Below are positions 8,599 to 17,700 of a stretch of 64,000 nucleotides of DNA, piece by piece. This DNA comes from Ichthyocystis sparus. GTDB taxonomy: Bacteria; Pseudomonadota; Gammaproteobacteria; Burkholderiales; 2013Ark19i. The position numbers and the translations under genes were made by a program. Under the pieces are notes generated by a model. The model made no database searches and was not told the origin of the DNA. It was given only the letters and a program-made list of their open reading frames with translations. Location: assembly GCF_900078755.1 (NCBI RefSeq), contig NZ_FKIH01000028.1; one strand, given 5' to 3'. Within the stretch, counting starts at the first letter, position 1, and each line of letters starts with the position of its first letter.

Positions 8599-9117
8599 AT
8601 GTACTCTACAAATAAGTATAAGTTGTTCCTAGGAATCACCTTAATAGAACTTCTAATTGTGGTTTTGATAGTGGGTGTTCTTACTACTCTTTCTACAGTG
8701 GCCTATCAAAGATATGTTTACAGAGCTCGGTTTGAGTCTGTTAGGTCTGATTTGCTTGTTTTACTGAAGAAAACTCTGATAATTTTAAGTAGTAGAGGCA
8801 TTTGTGGGAGTGATAGTGTTGATCCAACTTCTGCTAAATATAGCATTTCTTTAACTGATCACAAATATCTTAGTAGTTATCGCATAAAGACTATTCCTGA
8901 TAGGTCTGGTTGCTTAGTTGCTGGTGTTTTTAAGTCTGCCTCGGATAGTAATAATTCTATTTTCTCGGATAAAACTATAATGCTTATGAGTAAAAATATA
9001 ACAGGAAGTAGGTTCATGTCAGTAGATTGTATTACAGATATACCAAATTCGTATGTTTTTGATCCAGCAAATATGAAATGCATTTATGATGATGATGTAG
9101 CTTCTAAATTAGTTTAA
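8599..9117 (+). CDS. Type IV pilin-like protein (PilA/PilE type)
   Basis: The leader MYSTNKYKLFLG is followed by ITLIELLIVVLIVGVLTTLS: a prepilin cleavage site after Gly, with Glu at +5 of the mature protein and a continuous hydrophobic helix. Ile at +1 replaces the usual Phe. The C-terminal part has Cys pairs, including C-x(19-20)-C close to the end, typical of the disulfide-bonded D-region of type IVa pilins. With the ATG at 8599 the protein is 172 residues. I prefer this start to the in-frame TTG at 8590 because AGG at 8586-8588 is 10 bases from the ATG and one base from the TTG. It lies alone inside the effector array, on the same strand. Pilus assembly genes are not in the window. Confidence 0.88.
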   Translation: MYSTNKYKLFLGITLIELLIVVLIVGVLTTLSTVAYQRYVYRARFESVRSDLLVLLKKTLIILSSRGICGSDSVDPTSAKYSISLTDHKYLSSYRIKTIPDRSGCLVAGVFKSASDSNNSIFSDKTIMLMSKNITGSRFMSVDCITDIPNSYVFDPANMKCIYDDDVASKLV

Positions 9118-9601
9118 ATTGATATGTGTTTGTATTATTTGCAGTATTTATTCCACAACGTATAAACAACAATAATAAAGAATCATTCAATGGTTTTGAA
9201 TGCATATTAGCTGCATTTCTACTTTATGATAATTAACATGTGCTGCATGTTGCTATGTGTGTGAGCAATTATTATCTATTATTTTCATGGGTTAAGAAGT
9301 ACCATGTTTGCCGTACATTATAGATAGAATCGTAGAATGTCGTCATATATTTAATCTGTATATTTATGAAGGATTAGTTAAAAGCTTTCTTTTGTATGTG
9401 TATAAGATCAAAAATGCGTGGGTAACGATGGAGTAATATAACAACTATGTTGATGGTACAGTAGTTTTTATGGCCCCACATTTACTTGTGCTTGGCGTAC
9501 GTCTACGGGACCTATTTATCGTGATTTTTTTAAATATCTAAAATCATCGCTTTTTAGATTGCATGTGAGGATCATGCTAAAAAATCGGAGTTTTTTTTGT
9601 A
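9118..9601 (+). other. 484-base intergenic region upstream of effector A2
   Basis: No gene seen. Near its end an 8-bp inverted repeat, ATCTAAAA (9536-9543) and TTTTAGAT (9552-9559), could form a hairpin about 40 bases before the next start. The ribosome site GGAG is at 9587-9590, followed by eight T residues. Confidence 0.45.
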
Positions 9602-11788
9602 ATGCTTGTAAGTTCTAATTCATCTGCTCGAATATATGCTCATTCTGGACGTGAAGTATTTCCTGACAATAAAATATGTCCATACATATCTCCTAAGAAT
9701 TTTAAAAAAATTCACGACTTTAATGGAAAAGTTAAAGTTAATGATTGTAGTGTTGATTGTAAGTACTTATCAGCTCTATTTATGTTTAATGGAGTTAGTT
9801 GCTACGCTCAAGGTAATAGAATTAAGGTTAGTAGCTTGTTTGCAAGTAAGGACTCGATAATAAAGGAAACTCCTACTAATATTCAAGATTTATATAAAAC
9901 TATATTAGAAAGATCGTGTGCTAGACACATAATTCCTTGTAACAACTTTGGTAATTTTTTGTATGAAATTTCTTTGAAAATGAATCCTAAAGAACAGAGA
10001 TTTTTCTTACTGGAGAGTTCTACTCACTCAATGTCATTTATAATTTCACGTAAAGTTAAAGAATGTCAAGAACTTACAGTTGATACTTGGGTGGTTAATC
10101 TTTTTGATCCCAATAGAACTAATGTTACATCTCGTAGTGAAGTTTCTGCTCCTAGAGATTTTTTAAATTTAGATATTTTCTCCCTTAAAATGTTTATTGG
10201 TAGAGATTTGTATGAATTATACTTCTCTCCTACAGATATAGATAATGAGGAAGAGAATGAGTGCATAATATATGAATATTCAGACAAAGTTGAAGCTGAT
10301 TTTAAATTTTCAACATTATCAGCCTTGTCTCAATATGATGTTTCTGCTTGCATGATGTATCATATCATGTACGATGGGAATGCTTCTTTTTGTTTAGCAG
10401 ACATACTAAAAAGAATTAGTTCATGCGTAAATAAAGAAATTAGAAGAAAAGTATTTTTTGCTAAAAATAGTAGAGGAACTTCTGCTCTTTATGCAGCCAT
10501 GGAACAGGGGAAATCACAATCTGTAAAGGCATATAATCATTTATTGCAAGCACTTTCCATTGATGAGCAAATTGATTTGTTGCCAGAACTATTGAGTTAT
10601 AAAAGTAAAGGAGTACCTGCTCTTTTTATAGCTATGCAGGAAGGAAATATTGAATGTATTAATGAATTTAGTTCCTTATTAGAAGGTCAGTTAAAATTAA
10701 TAAAAGGTAGAATGTCTACAGATAGTTTTGTAGATACTGTTTTCAATCTCTTATTGGCTAAAAGAGATGATGGGGTATCGGCATTGCTTATAGGGTCATG
10801 TGTAGATAATGCAGATGTTGTAGTCTCTTATGCAGATCTATTAGATAAAGTTTTATTATTATTAAAAGAAACTATATCAGCTGATAGACTAGCTGATATT
10901 ATTTTTGATTTGATATGTTATCCCATGCCTGTAAATGGTGAAACTTCTATGTTCCTAGCTTTACATAAAGGACATGATAATTTTGTTTGTGCTATTGGCT
11001 TGTTAATTGATAGATTGCTTATTATGAGAGGTTGTGTGGCTGATGGTAAACTTGCACGTATGATTTATAAAATATTAGCATCTGCTAATAATTATGGTAC
11101 GCATGGATTGTTTATGGCTTTACAAAATGGAAATAGTAATGCAGTTCTCTCCTTTGGTTATCTTATGGATAAATTGCTTACCATGAAAGGATGTATTCCA
11201 GATGAGCAATTAGCCACTATGATATTTTATCTACTGATGTCTAAAAATGGCAATAATACTCCTGGTTTATTTATTGCTATGAAAAATGGCCATCACAATG
11301 CCATACGTGCCTTTAGTAAATTACTAGAAAAAATAACGATTCTCAAGGATGGCATGGATAACAAGCATTTTAATAGTATGCTCCTAGAAATTGTATCGTC
11401 TAAATTACCAGATGGGACACCGGGATTATTTATCGCACTGAATAACAATTTACGTAATGTGATTGATACTTATTCCTTGTTGTTAAACTCAATACCGGAG
11501 GATAAATTGGTTTACGTATTGGTAGCTTCTAATGTCCAGGGTATTCCTGGAGCGTTAGTAGCAGGTGAAGAAGCCCTGGAGGTCTATTTTTCAATGATAT
11601 CATCATTATCTTGTAGTGCTATACAAAATTTATATTTAGAATTTAAACGCATAAGAAAATCAAGTGCTCACATGTTTTTAAATGATAGTAATCTTGGTGA
11701 AAAGTATAAACTTTTACTGAGTAGGCTTAAAGAAGCGTCACGAGTGTCGCGTACTACTGCTTATAATGTAAGATGTTCATTGATGTAA
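9602..11788 (+). CDS. ShET2/OspD3-like effector, subfamily A copy 2, CaaX-terminated
   Basis: 728 residues. Triad candidates are C53 in VDCKYLSALF (Tyr replaces the usual His two residues after the Cys), H142 in SSTHSMSF and D169 in NLFDPNRTN. Eight repeats follow from about residue 285, starting NKEIRRKVFFAKNSRGTSALYAAME and ending IPGALVAGEEA. The last 90 residues form a basic helical tail. The protein ends YNVRCSLM, a CaaX box with Met in the last position, as preferred by farnesyltransferase. The ribosome site GGAG is 11 bases from the ATG instead of 8, because the following T-tract has eight T residues instead of five. Closest relative by eye is the copy at 15126; long stretches of the repeat region are nearly identical. 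Confidence 0.85.
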   Translation: MLVSSNSSARIYAHSGREVFPDNKICPYISPKNFKKIHDFNGKVKVNDCSVDCKYLSALFMFNGVSCYAQGNRIKVSSLFASKDSIIKETPTNIQDLYKTILERSCARHIIPCNNFGNFLYEISLKMNPKEQRFFLLESSTHSMSFIISRKVKECQELTVDTWVVNLFDPNRTNVTSRSEVSAPRDFLNLDIFSLKMFIGRDLYELYFSPTDIDNEEENECIIYEYSDKVEADFKFSTLSALSQYDVSACMMYHIMYDGNASFCLADILKRISSCVNKEIRRKVFFAKNSRGTSALYAAMEQGKSQSVKAYNHLLQALSIDEQIDLLPELLSYKSKGVPALFIAMQEGNIECINEFSSLLEGQLKLIKGRMSTDSFVDTVFNLLLAKRDDGVSALLIGSCVDNADVVVSYADLLDKVLLLLKETISADRLADIIFDLICYPMPVNGETSMFLALHKGHDNFVCAIGLLIDRLLIMRGCVADGKLARMIYKILASANNYGTHGLFMALQNGNSNAVLSFGYLMDKLLTMKGCIPDEQLATMIFYLLMSKNGNNTPGLFIAMKNGHHNAIRAFSKLLEKITILKDGMDNKHFNSMLLEIVSSKLPDGTPGLFIALNNNLRNVIDTYSLLLNSIPEDKLVYVLVASNVQGIPGALVAGEEALEVYFSMISSLSCSAIQNLYLEFKRIRKSSAHMFLNDSNLGEKYKLLLSRLKEASRVSRTTAYNVRCSLM

Positions 11789-12426
11789 GTAAATTACGGT
11801 ACGTATGTTGCTAATTTAGATTTATTATATAAAAAAATAATCCAAATAATGTGATCTTGTGTGTGTCTGTGTATAAGATTAGTACTAGTATTACAATAAT
11901 TCAGTCTTCTCTACTTCCATTCTAATAAAAGTGTAATTAATAATCGGTGACTACTTTATCTTGTGATATGAAACACACCCGCACCCACACTTGCATGAGT
12001 ATGTGCAATTCTAGTATGCGCAGTTCCTTGCACTAATTGTTGATGATATTTTAACTACAAGTAGACAATGCATGAAATGTTTATTTATAAAACATTAATA
12101 TATAATAAAATTCCTGGCTTTATTTTGCTTGTTTTGTTAATTAAGATTATATTATGCAATTGGCTGCAGACTTGATTTTTTTTACACGGATAATAACTAT
12201 CACTATCAAATTTGTGTAACAAACAATGTCCGGATGTACATGGCAAGTAATAAAGTAATATATGGTGGATTTTTTGTTTTTGTGCTTGTTAATTTATGTT
12301 TTAAAGTACAGCTTTGCTAGTTTTGCATATTTTGTCTGTGGGCTCATGAATTTATATTTAGTGTAGATGTTTGAAGTTTTTACGATTGCATATACAAATA
12401 ATTAATAATAAAATGGAGTTTTTGTA
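11789..12426 (+). other. 638-base intergenic region upstream of effector A3
   Basis: Non-coding and AT-rich; no family remnant recognised. Its last 60 bases hold the leader shared with the copies at 15126 and 17701: a TTGCATAT-like motif, CAAATAAT, an A-rich spacer and TGGAGTTTTTG directly before the start. The common leader suggests that subfamily A genes duplicated together with their translation signals. Confidence 0.5.
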
Positions 12427-14616
12427 ATGTGCGTGGGTTTTAGCCAAGCAGTTCGGATATATGCTCATTCAGGATATGAAATATTTCCTGATTGTAAAAT
12501 AGGACCGTACATATCTCCCAGAGGTACTAGAGAAGTAGTTAACTTTAATGGAAATGTTAAAGTTAGTGGTCAGCTTATTTTTTGCACTCACTTATCTTCA
12601 TTGTTTATGCTTCATGGTGTTAGTTGCTATGCTAAAGGTAAGAGGATTAAGGTTAATAGCTTGTTTGCTAGCGAAGATTCAATAGTAAAAGTTACTCCAT
12701 CTAATATTAAGTATTTATGTAAAAATGTATTTGAGAGATCATGTGGCAGATACATAATTCCGTGTAATAGTTTTGGTAATTTTTTATACAAAATCTCTAC
12801 AAGGATGGCTCCTAATGAACAGAGATTTTTCTTATTGGAGAGTTCTAATCACTCAATGTCATTTATAATTTCACGTAAAGTTAAAGAAAGTGCAGGATCT
12901 ACTGGTAATAATACTTGGGTAGTTAATTTTTTTGACCCTAATAAAACTAACGTTACATCTCGTAGCGAAGTTTACTATCCCACGTATTTCTTAAATTCAT
13001 ACGTTTTTTCTCTTAGGATGTTCATAGATAGTTATTTGTATGGAGAATACTTTTTCTCCACAAGTAGAGATATTGAAGATAGTGAATGTATTGTATATGA
13101 ATACTCAGATAAAGCTGGGGCTAATTTTAAATACTCAACATTAGCAACTTTGTCTCAATACAATGTTTCTGCTTGCATGGTATATCATATGATGTACGAT
13201 GAATATGCTTCGTTCTGTCTAAGGGATATAGTAAAAAGGATCAATTTGTGCGTAAATGAAGAAGTTAGAAAGCAAATATTTTTTGCCAGAAACATTAGAG
13301 GGACCCCTGCTCTTTATGTGGCTATGGAGCAGGGAAAAGCACAATCTGTAAAGGCTTATAATTATTTACTGCAAGCACTTTCTCGTGATGAGCAAATTAG
13401 TTTGTTACCGGAATTATTAAGCTCTAAGAATTGTAATGGGACCCCTGCCCTTTTTATAGCTATGCAATACGGACATGCTAAATGTGTTAGTTCATATGCT
13501 GTGCTATTAGAATCTCAGTTAAAGTTGATAAGAGGTAGAGTTTCTGCGGATAATTTTGCTGATATAGTTGTTAGTCTATTACTAGGAAAAAGAGATAATG
13601 AAATATCATCCTTACTTGTGGGATTAAATAAGAATAATGCGGACGCTGTAGGAGCTTATGCAAATGTGTTAGATAGAGTTTTCTTGTTGGATGGTACTGT
13701 ATCAGACGATAAACTGGCTGATATTGTCTTTAATTTAATATCTTCCCCAGTACCTTATAGTGGTGAAACTACTGTGTTCCTAGCTCTAGATAAAGGGAGC
13801 GCTAGTTCTATTTGTGCTATTGCCCTATTAATTGATAGATTGCTTGCTATGAAAGGTCGCATATCTCACGACAAGCTTGCAGACATGATTTATAAGTTAT
13901 TATCATCTACTGATAAAAATGGTACCTGTGGGTTGTTTATATCTTTGAAAGAAGGAAAGAGTGATGCTGTACTTTCTTTTGGCTATCTTATAGATAAACT
14001 ACTTGCTATGAGAGGATGCGTATCAGATGAGAAATTGGCTGCTATGGTATTTGATCTGCTAATGGCCAAAAATGGTAAGGGTATTCCCGGTTTATTTGTT
14101 GCTATGAAAAATGGGTGCGCTGGTGCTGTAGGTGCTTTTGGTAAGTTACTAGGAAAAATTACCCTTTTTAAGGGGGCTATTGATAACGGACATTTCAATA
14201 GAATGCTAATAGACATTGTAGCATCTAGGCTACCAGATGGGACTCCTGGGTTGTTTGTCGCACTGGACAACAATTTATCCAGTGTTATTGGTTGTTATTC
14301 GTCATTGTTGGCTGTAATACCAGAAGATAAGTTGATTGATATATTGGTGGCTTCTAATCGCTATGGTATTCCTGGTACTTTTGTTACAGATGAGGAGACT
14401 TTGGACGCTTATTTGTCAATGCTGTCCTTATTTCCTGGCAAAGTGATACAGGGTTTATGCTTAAAATTTAAACGTATAAGAAAGTCAATTGATTACATGT
14501 TTCTAGTTGATGGTAATCTCGACACAAGGTATAATTTTCTGCTAAGTAGGTTGAGGGAACGCAAATTACAGATTTCAGACAATCCATCCTACAATGCAAG
14601 ATGTTTGTTAATGTAG
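12427..14616 (+). CDS. ShET2/OspD3-like effector, subfamily A copy 3, CaaX-terminated
   Basis: 729 residues. C53 in IFCTHLSSLF, H142 in SSNHSMSF and D170 in NFFDPNKTN are kept; a one-residue insertion (GSTGNNTW region) shifts the Asp. Eight repeats run from about residue 285; the third unit reads SSLLVGLNKNNADAVGAYA, shared with the copy at 17701 and unlike those at 9602 and 15126, so A3/A5 and A2/A4 form two alternating pairs. The protein ends YNARCLLM, a complete CaaX box. GGAG is 8 bases before the ATG. Copy 5 (17701) can be restored to the same CLLM ending by removing two bases, which supports this as the ancestral end. Confidence 0.85.
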   Translation: MCVGFSQAVRIYAHSGYEIFPDCKIGPYISPRGTREVVNFNGNVKVSGQLIFCTHLSSLFMLHGVSCYAKGKRIKVNSLFASEDSIVKVTPSNIKYLCKNVFERSCGRYIIPCNSFGNFLYKISTRMAPNEQRFFLLESSNHSMSFIISRKVKESAGSTGNNTWVVNFFDPNKTNVTSRSEVYYPTYFLNSYVFSLRMFIDSYLYGEYFFSTSRDIEDSECIVYEYSDKAGANFKYSTLATLSQYNVSACMVYHMMYDEYASFCLRDIVKRINLCVNEEVRKQIFFARNIRGTPALYVAMEQGKAQSVKAYNYLLQALSRDEQISLLPELLSSKNCNGTPALFIAMQYGHAKCVSSYAVLLESQLKLIRGRVSADNFADIVVSLLLGKRDNEISSLLVGLNKNNADAVGAYANVLDRVFLLDGTVSDDKLADIVFNLISSPVPYSGETTVFLALDKGSASSICAIALLIDRLLAMKGRISHDKLADMIYKLLSSTDKNGTCGLFISLKEGKSDAVLSFGYLIDKLLAMRGCVSDEKLAAMVFDLLMAKNGKGIPGLFVAMKNGCAGAVGAFGKLLGKITLFKGAIDNGHFNRMLIDIVASRLPDGTPGLFVALDNNLSSVIGCYSSLLAVIPEDKLIDILVASNRYGIPGTFVTDEETLDAYLSMLSLFPGKVIQGLCLKFKRIRKSIDYMFLVDGNLDTRYNFLLSRLRERKLQISDNPSYNARCLLM

Positions 14617-15125
14617 ATGAGCCATAATGTTATGGCGTCTGTTATTATAGCTAATAATGTGTTGTTTTTGTCACAAATAACGTAGCAGCTTACGATACGT
14701 AAGTTAAAATTAAAAAACCTCGATTAGGCCATGTAGTATAGGTTGTACTTGTATGAATAATGAGCGTTATTTATACTAACTAAACTTCAACTTTCTTACT
14801 ATAAAATATGTACATGTTGAATACTTATAAAGAATAAATGTGTGTATGTTTATTGATAATTTATAGGAAATGCCCAATTTTTTCACTAATAAGTAGGTTG
14901 TTGTGAAATTTTTATTTTATTTGTGAAAAATAACCACTGGTTTGCGTGCAAGTTACGCGCTAACATTTTTGGGGTATGTATAGATATTTATCTATCTTTA
15001 TTAATAGTTTTTTTGAAAAACACGGCACTGCTTGTTGTGTATTCATAAGTTCATACTTCAGATAGGTGTCTGAGGTGGTTTTTTACTATTGCATATGCAA
15101 ATAATAAATAAACGGAGATTTTGCA
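14617..15125 (+). other. 509-base intergenic region upstream of effector A4
   Basis: Non-coding; no remnant of the family recognised. The final 40 bases contain ATTGCATATGCAAATAAT (with the palindrome GCATATGC) and a GGAG at 15114-15117, part of the subfamily A leader. Confidence 0.5.
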
Positions 15126-17318
15126 ATGGCTGTGAGTCCTAATTCACAAGTTCGGATACATGCTAATTCTGGACGTGAAGTATTTCCTGATAGCAAAGCA
15201 TATCCCTATATATCTCCTAGAAACCACGAAAGAATTTGCTATTTTAATGGAAAAGTTAAAGTTAGTGGTAATATTGTTGATTGCAAGCACTTATCTGCAT
15301 TATTTATGCTTAAAGGTATTGATTGTTATGCTCAAGGTAATAGGGTTAAGGTTAATAAGTTGTTTACAAGTGAGGATTCAATAAAAAAGGAAACTCCTAC
15401 TGATATTCAAGATTTATATAAAACTATATTTAGAAAATCATGTGGTAGACATATAATTCCGTGTAATAATTTTGGTAATTTTTTGTATGAAGTTTCTTTG
15501 AAAACTAATCCTAAAGAGCAGAGATTTTTCTTATTAGAGAGCTCAACTCATTCAATGTCATTTACGGTTTCACATAAAGTTAAGGAATATCAAGAGTTTA
15601 CGCTTGATACTTGGGTAGTTAATTTTTTTGATCCTAATAGAACTAATGTTACATCTCGTAGTGAAGTTTGTGATCCTAGAGATTTTTTAAAATTGGAAAC
15701 CTTCTCTCTTAAGAGGTTTATTAATAGAGATTTGTATGCATTATATTTTTCCCCTATAGATACAGATAGTGAGGAAGAGAATGAATGCATAGTATATGAA
15801 TATTCGGACAAAATTGGAGCTAATTTTAAATTTTCAACATTATCAGCTTTGTCTCAATATGATGTTTCTGCTTGCTTGGTGTACCACGTAATGTACGATG
15901 AAAATGCTTCGTTCTGCTTAAAAGATATACCCCAAAGGATTAGTTTATGCGTGAATAAAGAAATTAGAAGAAAAGTATTTTTTGCTAAAAATAGTAGAGG
16001 TGTTACTGCTCTTTATGCAGCCATGGAACAGGGGAAATCACAATCTGTAAAGGCATATAGTCATTTATTGCAAGCACTTTCTAGTGATGAGCAAATTGAT
16101 TTGTTGCCAGAACTATTGAATTATAAAAGTGAAGGAGTACCTGCTCTTTTTATAGCTATGCAGGAAGGACATATGCAATGTGTTAATGAATTTACTTCCT
16201 TGTTAGAAGGTCAGTTAAAATTGATAAAAGGTAGAGTGTCTGTAGATAGTTTTGTAGATACAGTTTTTAATATCTTATTGGCAAAAAGGGATGATGGGGT
16301 ATCGGCTTTACTTATAGGGTCATGTGTAGATAATGCAGATCTTGTAGCGTCTTATGCAAATCTATTAGATAAAGTTTTATTATTATTGAAAGGAATTATA
16401 TCGGATGATAGATTAGCTGGTATTATTTTTGATTTAATATGTTATCCCATGCCTTTAAATGGTGAGACTTCTATATTCTTAGCTTTATATGAAGGACATG
16501 CTAATTATGTTTATGCTGTTGGTTTTTTAATTGACTTATTGCTTGCTATGAAGGGTTGTATAGTTAATGGTAAGCTTGCACGTATGATTTACAAAATATT
16601 AGCGTCTACTGATGATTATAGTACGCACGGATTGTTTATGGCCTTACAAGAAGGAAATAGTGATGCTGTGCTTTCTTTTGGTTGTCTTATGGATAAATTT
16701 CTTACCATGAAAGGATATATCCCAGATGAGCAATTAGTTGCTATGGTATTCCGTTTACTAATGTCTAAAAATGGCGATGGTACTCCTGGTTTATTTATTG
16801 CTATGAGAAATGGCCATTGCAATGTCATACGTGCTTTTAGTAAATTACTAGAAAAAATGATGATTTTTAGGGATGGTATGGATGACAAGCATTTTTATAG
16901 TATGCTTGCAGAGATTGTATCATCTAAATTGCCAGATGGGACACCGGGATTATTTATCGCACTGAATAACAATTTACATGATGTGGTTGATATTTATTGT
17001 TCGTTGTTGAGTGCGATACCAGAAGATAAATTGGTTGATATATTAGTGCCGTGTAATGTTCACGGTGTTCCTGGTGCATTAGTCGCAGGTGAAGAAGCTT
17101 TGGAGTCTTATTTGGCAATAGTATCTTCACTACCGGGTAATGTTATACATCATTTATATTTAGAACTTAAACGCATAAAAAAATTAATTGCTCATATGCT
17201 TTTGAACGATAGTAATCTTGATGAGAGGTATAAACTATTAATATGTAGAATTAAAGAATATAAATCTGCATCGAAAGTCTCGCCTATTGCTTGTAATTTA
17301 AAATGTTCACTGACGTAA
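15126..17318 (+). CDS. ShET2/OspD3-like effector, subfamily A copy 4, altered CaaX
   Basis: 730 residues, the near twin of the copy at 9602 (shared SCVDNAD, YPMPLNGETS and KLPDGTPGLFIALNNN segments). C53 in VDCKHLSALF, H142 in SSTHSMSF and D169 in NFFDPNRTN are present, and eight repeats follow. The C-terminus reads CNLKCSLT. The last codon is ACG where the sister genes have ATG, so a single T-to-C change turned the CaaX residue Met into Thr, which should weaken farnesylation. The upstream Cys (CNLKC) is the same extra Cys as in A1 and A5. GGAG lies 8 bases before the ATG. Confidence 0.85.
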   Translation: MAVSPNSQVRIHANSGREVFPDSKAYPYISPRNHERICYFNGKVKVSGNIVDCKHLSALFMLKGIDCYAQGNRVKVNKLFTSEDSIKKETPTDIQDLYKTIFRKSCGRHIIPCNNFGNFLYEVSLKTNPKEQRFFLLESSTHSMSFTVSHKVKEYQEFTLDTWVVNFFDPNRTNVTSRSEVCDPRDFLKLETFSLKRFINRDLYALYFSPIDTDSEEENECIVYEYSDKIGANFKFSTLSALSQYDVSACLVYHVMYDENASFCLKDIPQRISLCVNKEIRRKVFFAKNSRGVTALYAAMEQGKSQSVKAYSHLLQALSSDEQIDLLPELLNYKSEGVPALFIAMQEGHMQCVNEFTSLLEGQLKLIKGRVSVDSFVDTVFNILLAKRDDGVSALLIGSCVDNADLVASYANLLDKVLLLLKGIISDDRLAGIIFDLICYPMPLNGETSIFLALYEGHANYVYAVGFLIDLLLAMKGCIVNGKLARMIYKILASTDDYSTHGLFMALQEGNSDAVLSFGCLMDKFLTMKGYIPDEQLVAMVFRLLMSKNGDGTPGLFIAMRNGHCNVIRAFSKLLEKMMIFRDGMDDKHFYSMLAEIVSSKLPDGTPGLFIALNNNLHDVVDIYCSLLSAIPEDKLVDILVPCNVHGVPGALVAGEEALESYLAIVSSLPGNVIHHLYLELKRIKKLIAHMLLNDSNLDERYKLLICRIKEYKSASKVSPIACNLKCSLT

Positions 17319-17700
17319 GTTGCTAACATTATACTTTCTTCAATGCCAAGAAAGTGTACTTAATCCGGTAGAAAACTGTTATCTCGTTCAGTGGCTATGA
17401 ACAGAACCCATTGTTTTATGTGTATGAATAATAATCGCTATAATTAAGACGTATACGGCAAATAGCAAATAGGACAGATGTGAGCATATTACGATAAGTT
17501 ACACACAAGTTACATGATAAATTTTTTATAAGAGTGGTATTTGTGTACTCATACTTGGTGTTAATTTTTATGAAAATACAGCGTTACTAATTTAAGATTT
17601 TATTTGCTTATATATCATATACTTTATATGGTTTTTGAAGTAGTTGTTTTTCTTCATGTATACATACAAATAGATAAATAAGTAAAATGGAGTTTTTGCT
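17319..17700 (+). other. 382-base intergenic region upstream of effector A5
   Basis: Non-coding. The last 60 bases carry the A-type leader (CATACAAATAGATAAATAAG, then TGGAGTTTTTG). Nothing else was recognised. Confidence 0.5.

Noticed and set aside
13983..14273. Long antisense frames across the array (many similar ones elsewhere)
   Set aside because: They recur at the same place in each paralogue because the sense codons are alike; no starts with ribosome sites, and the sense strand is clearly coding.
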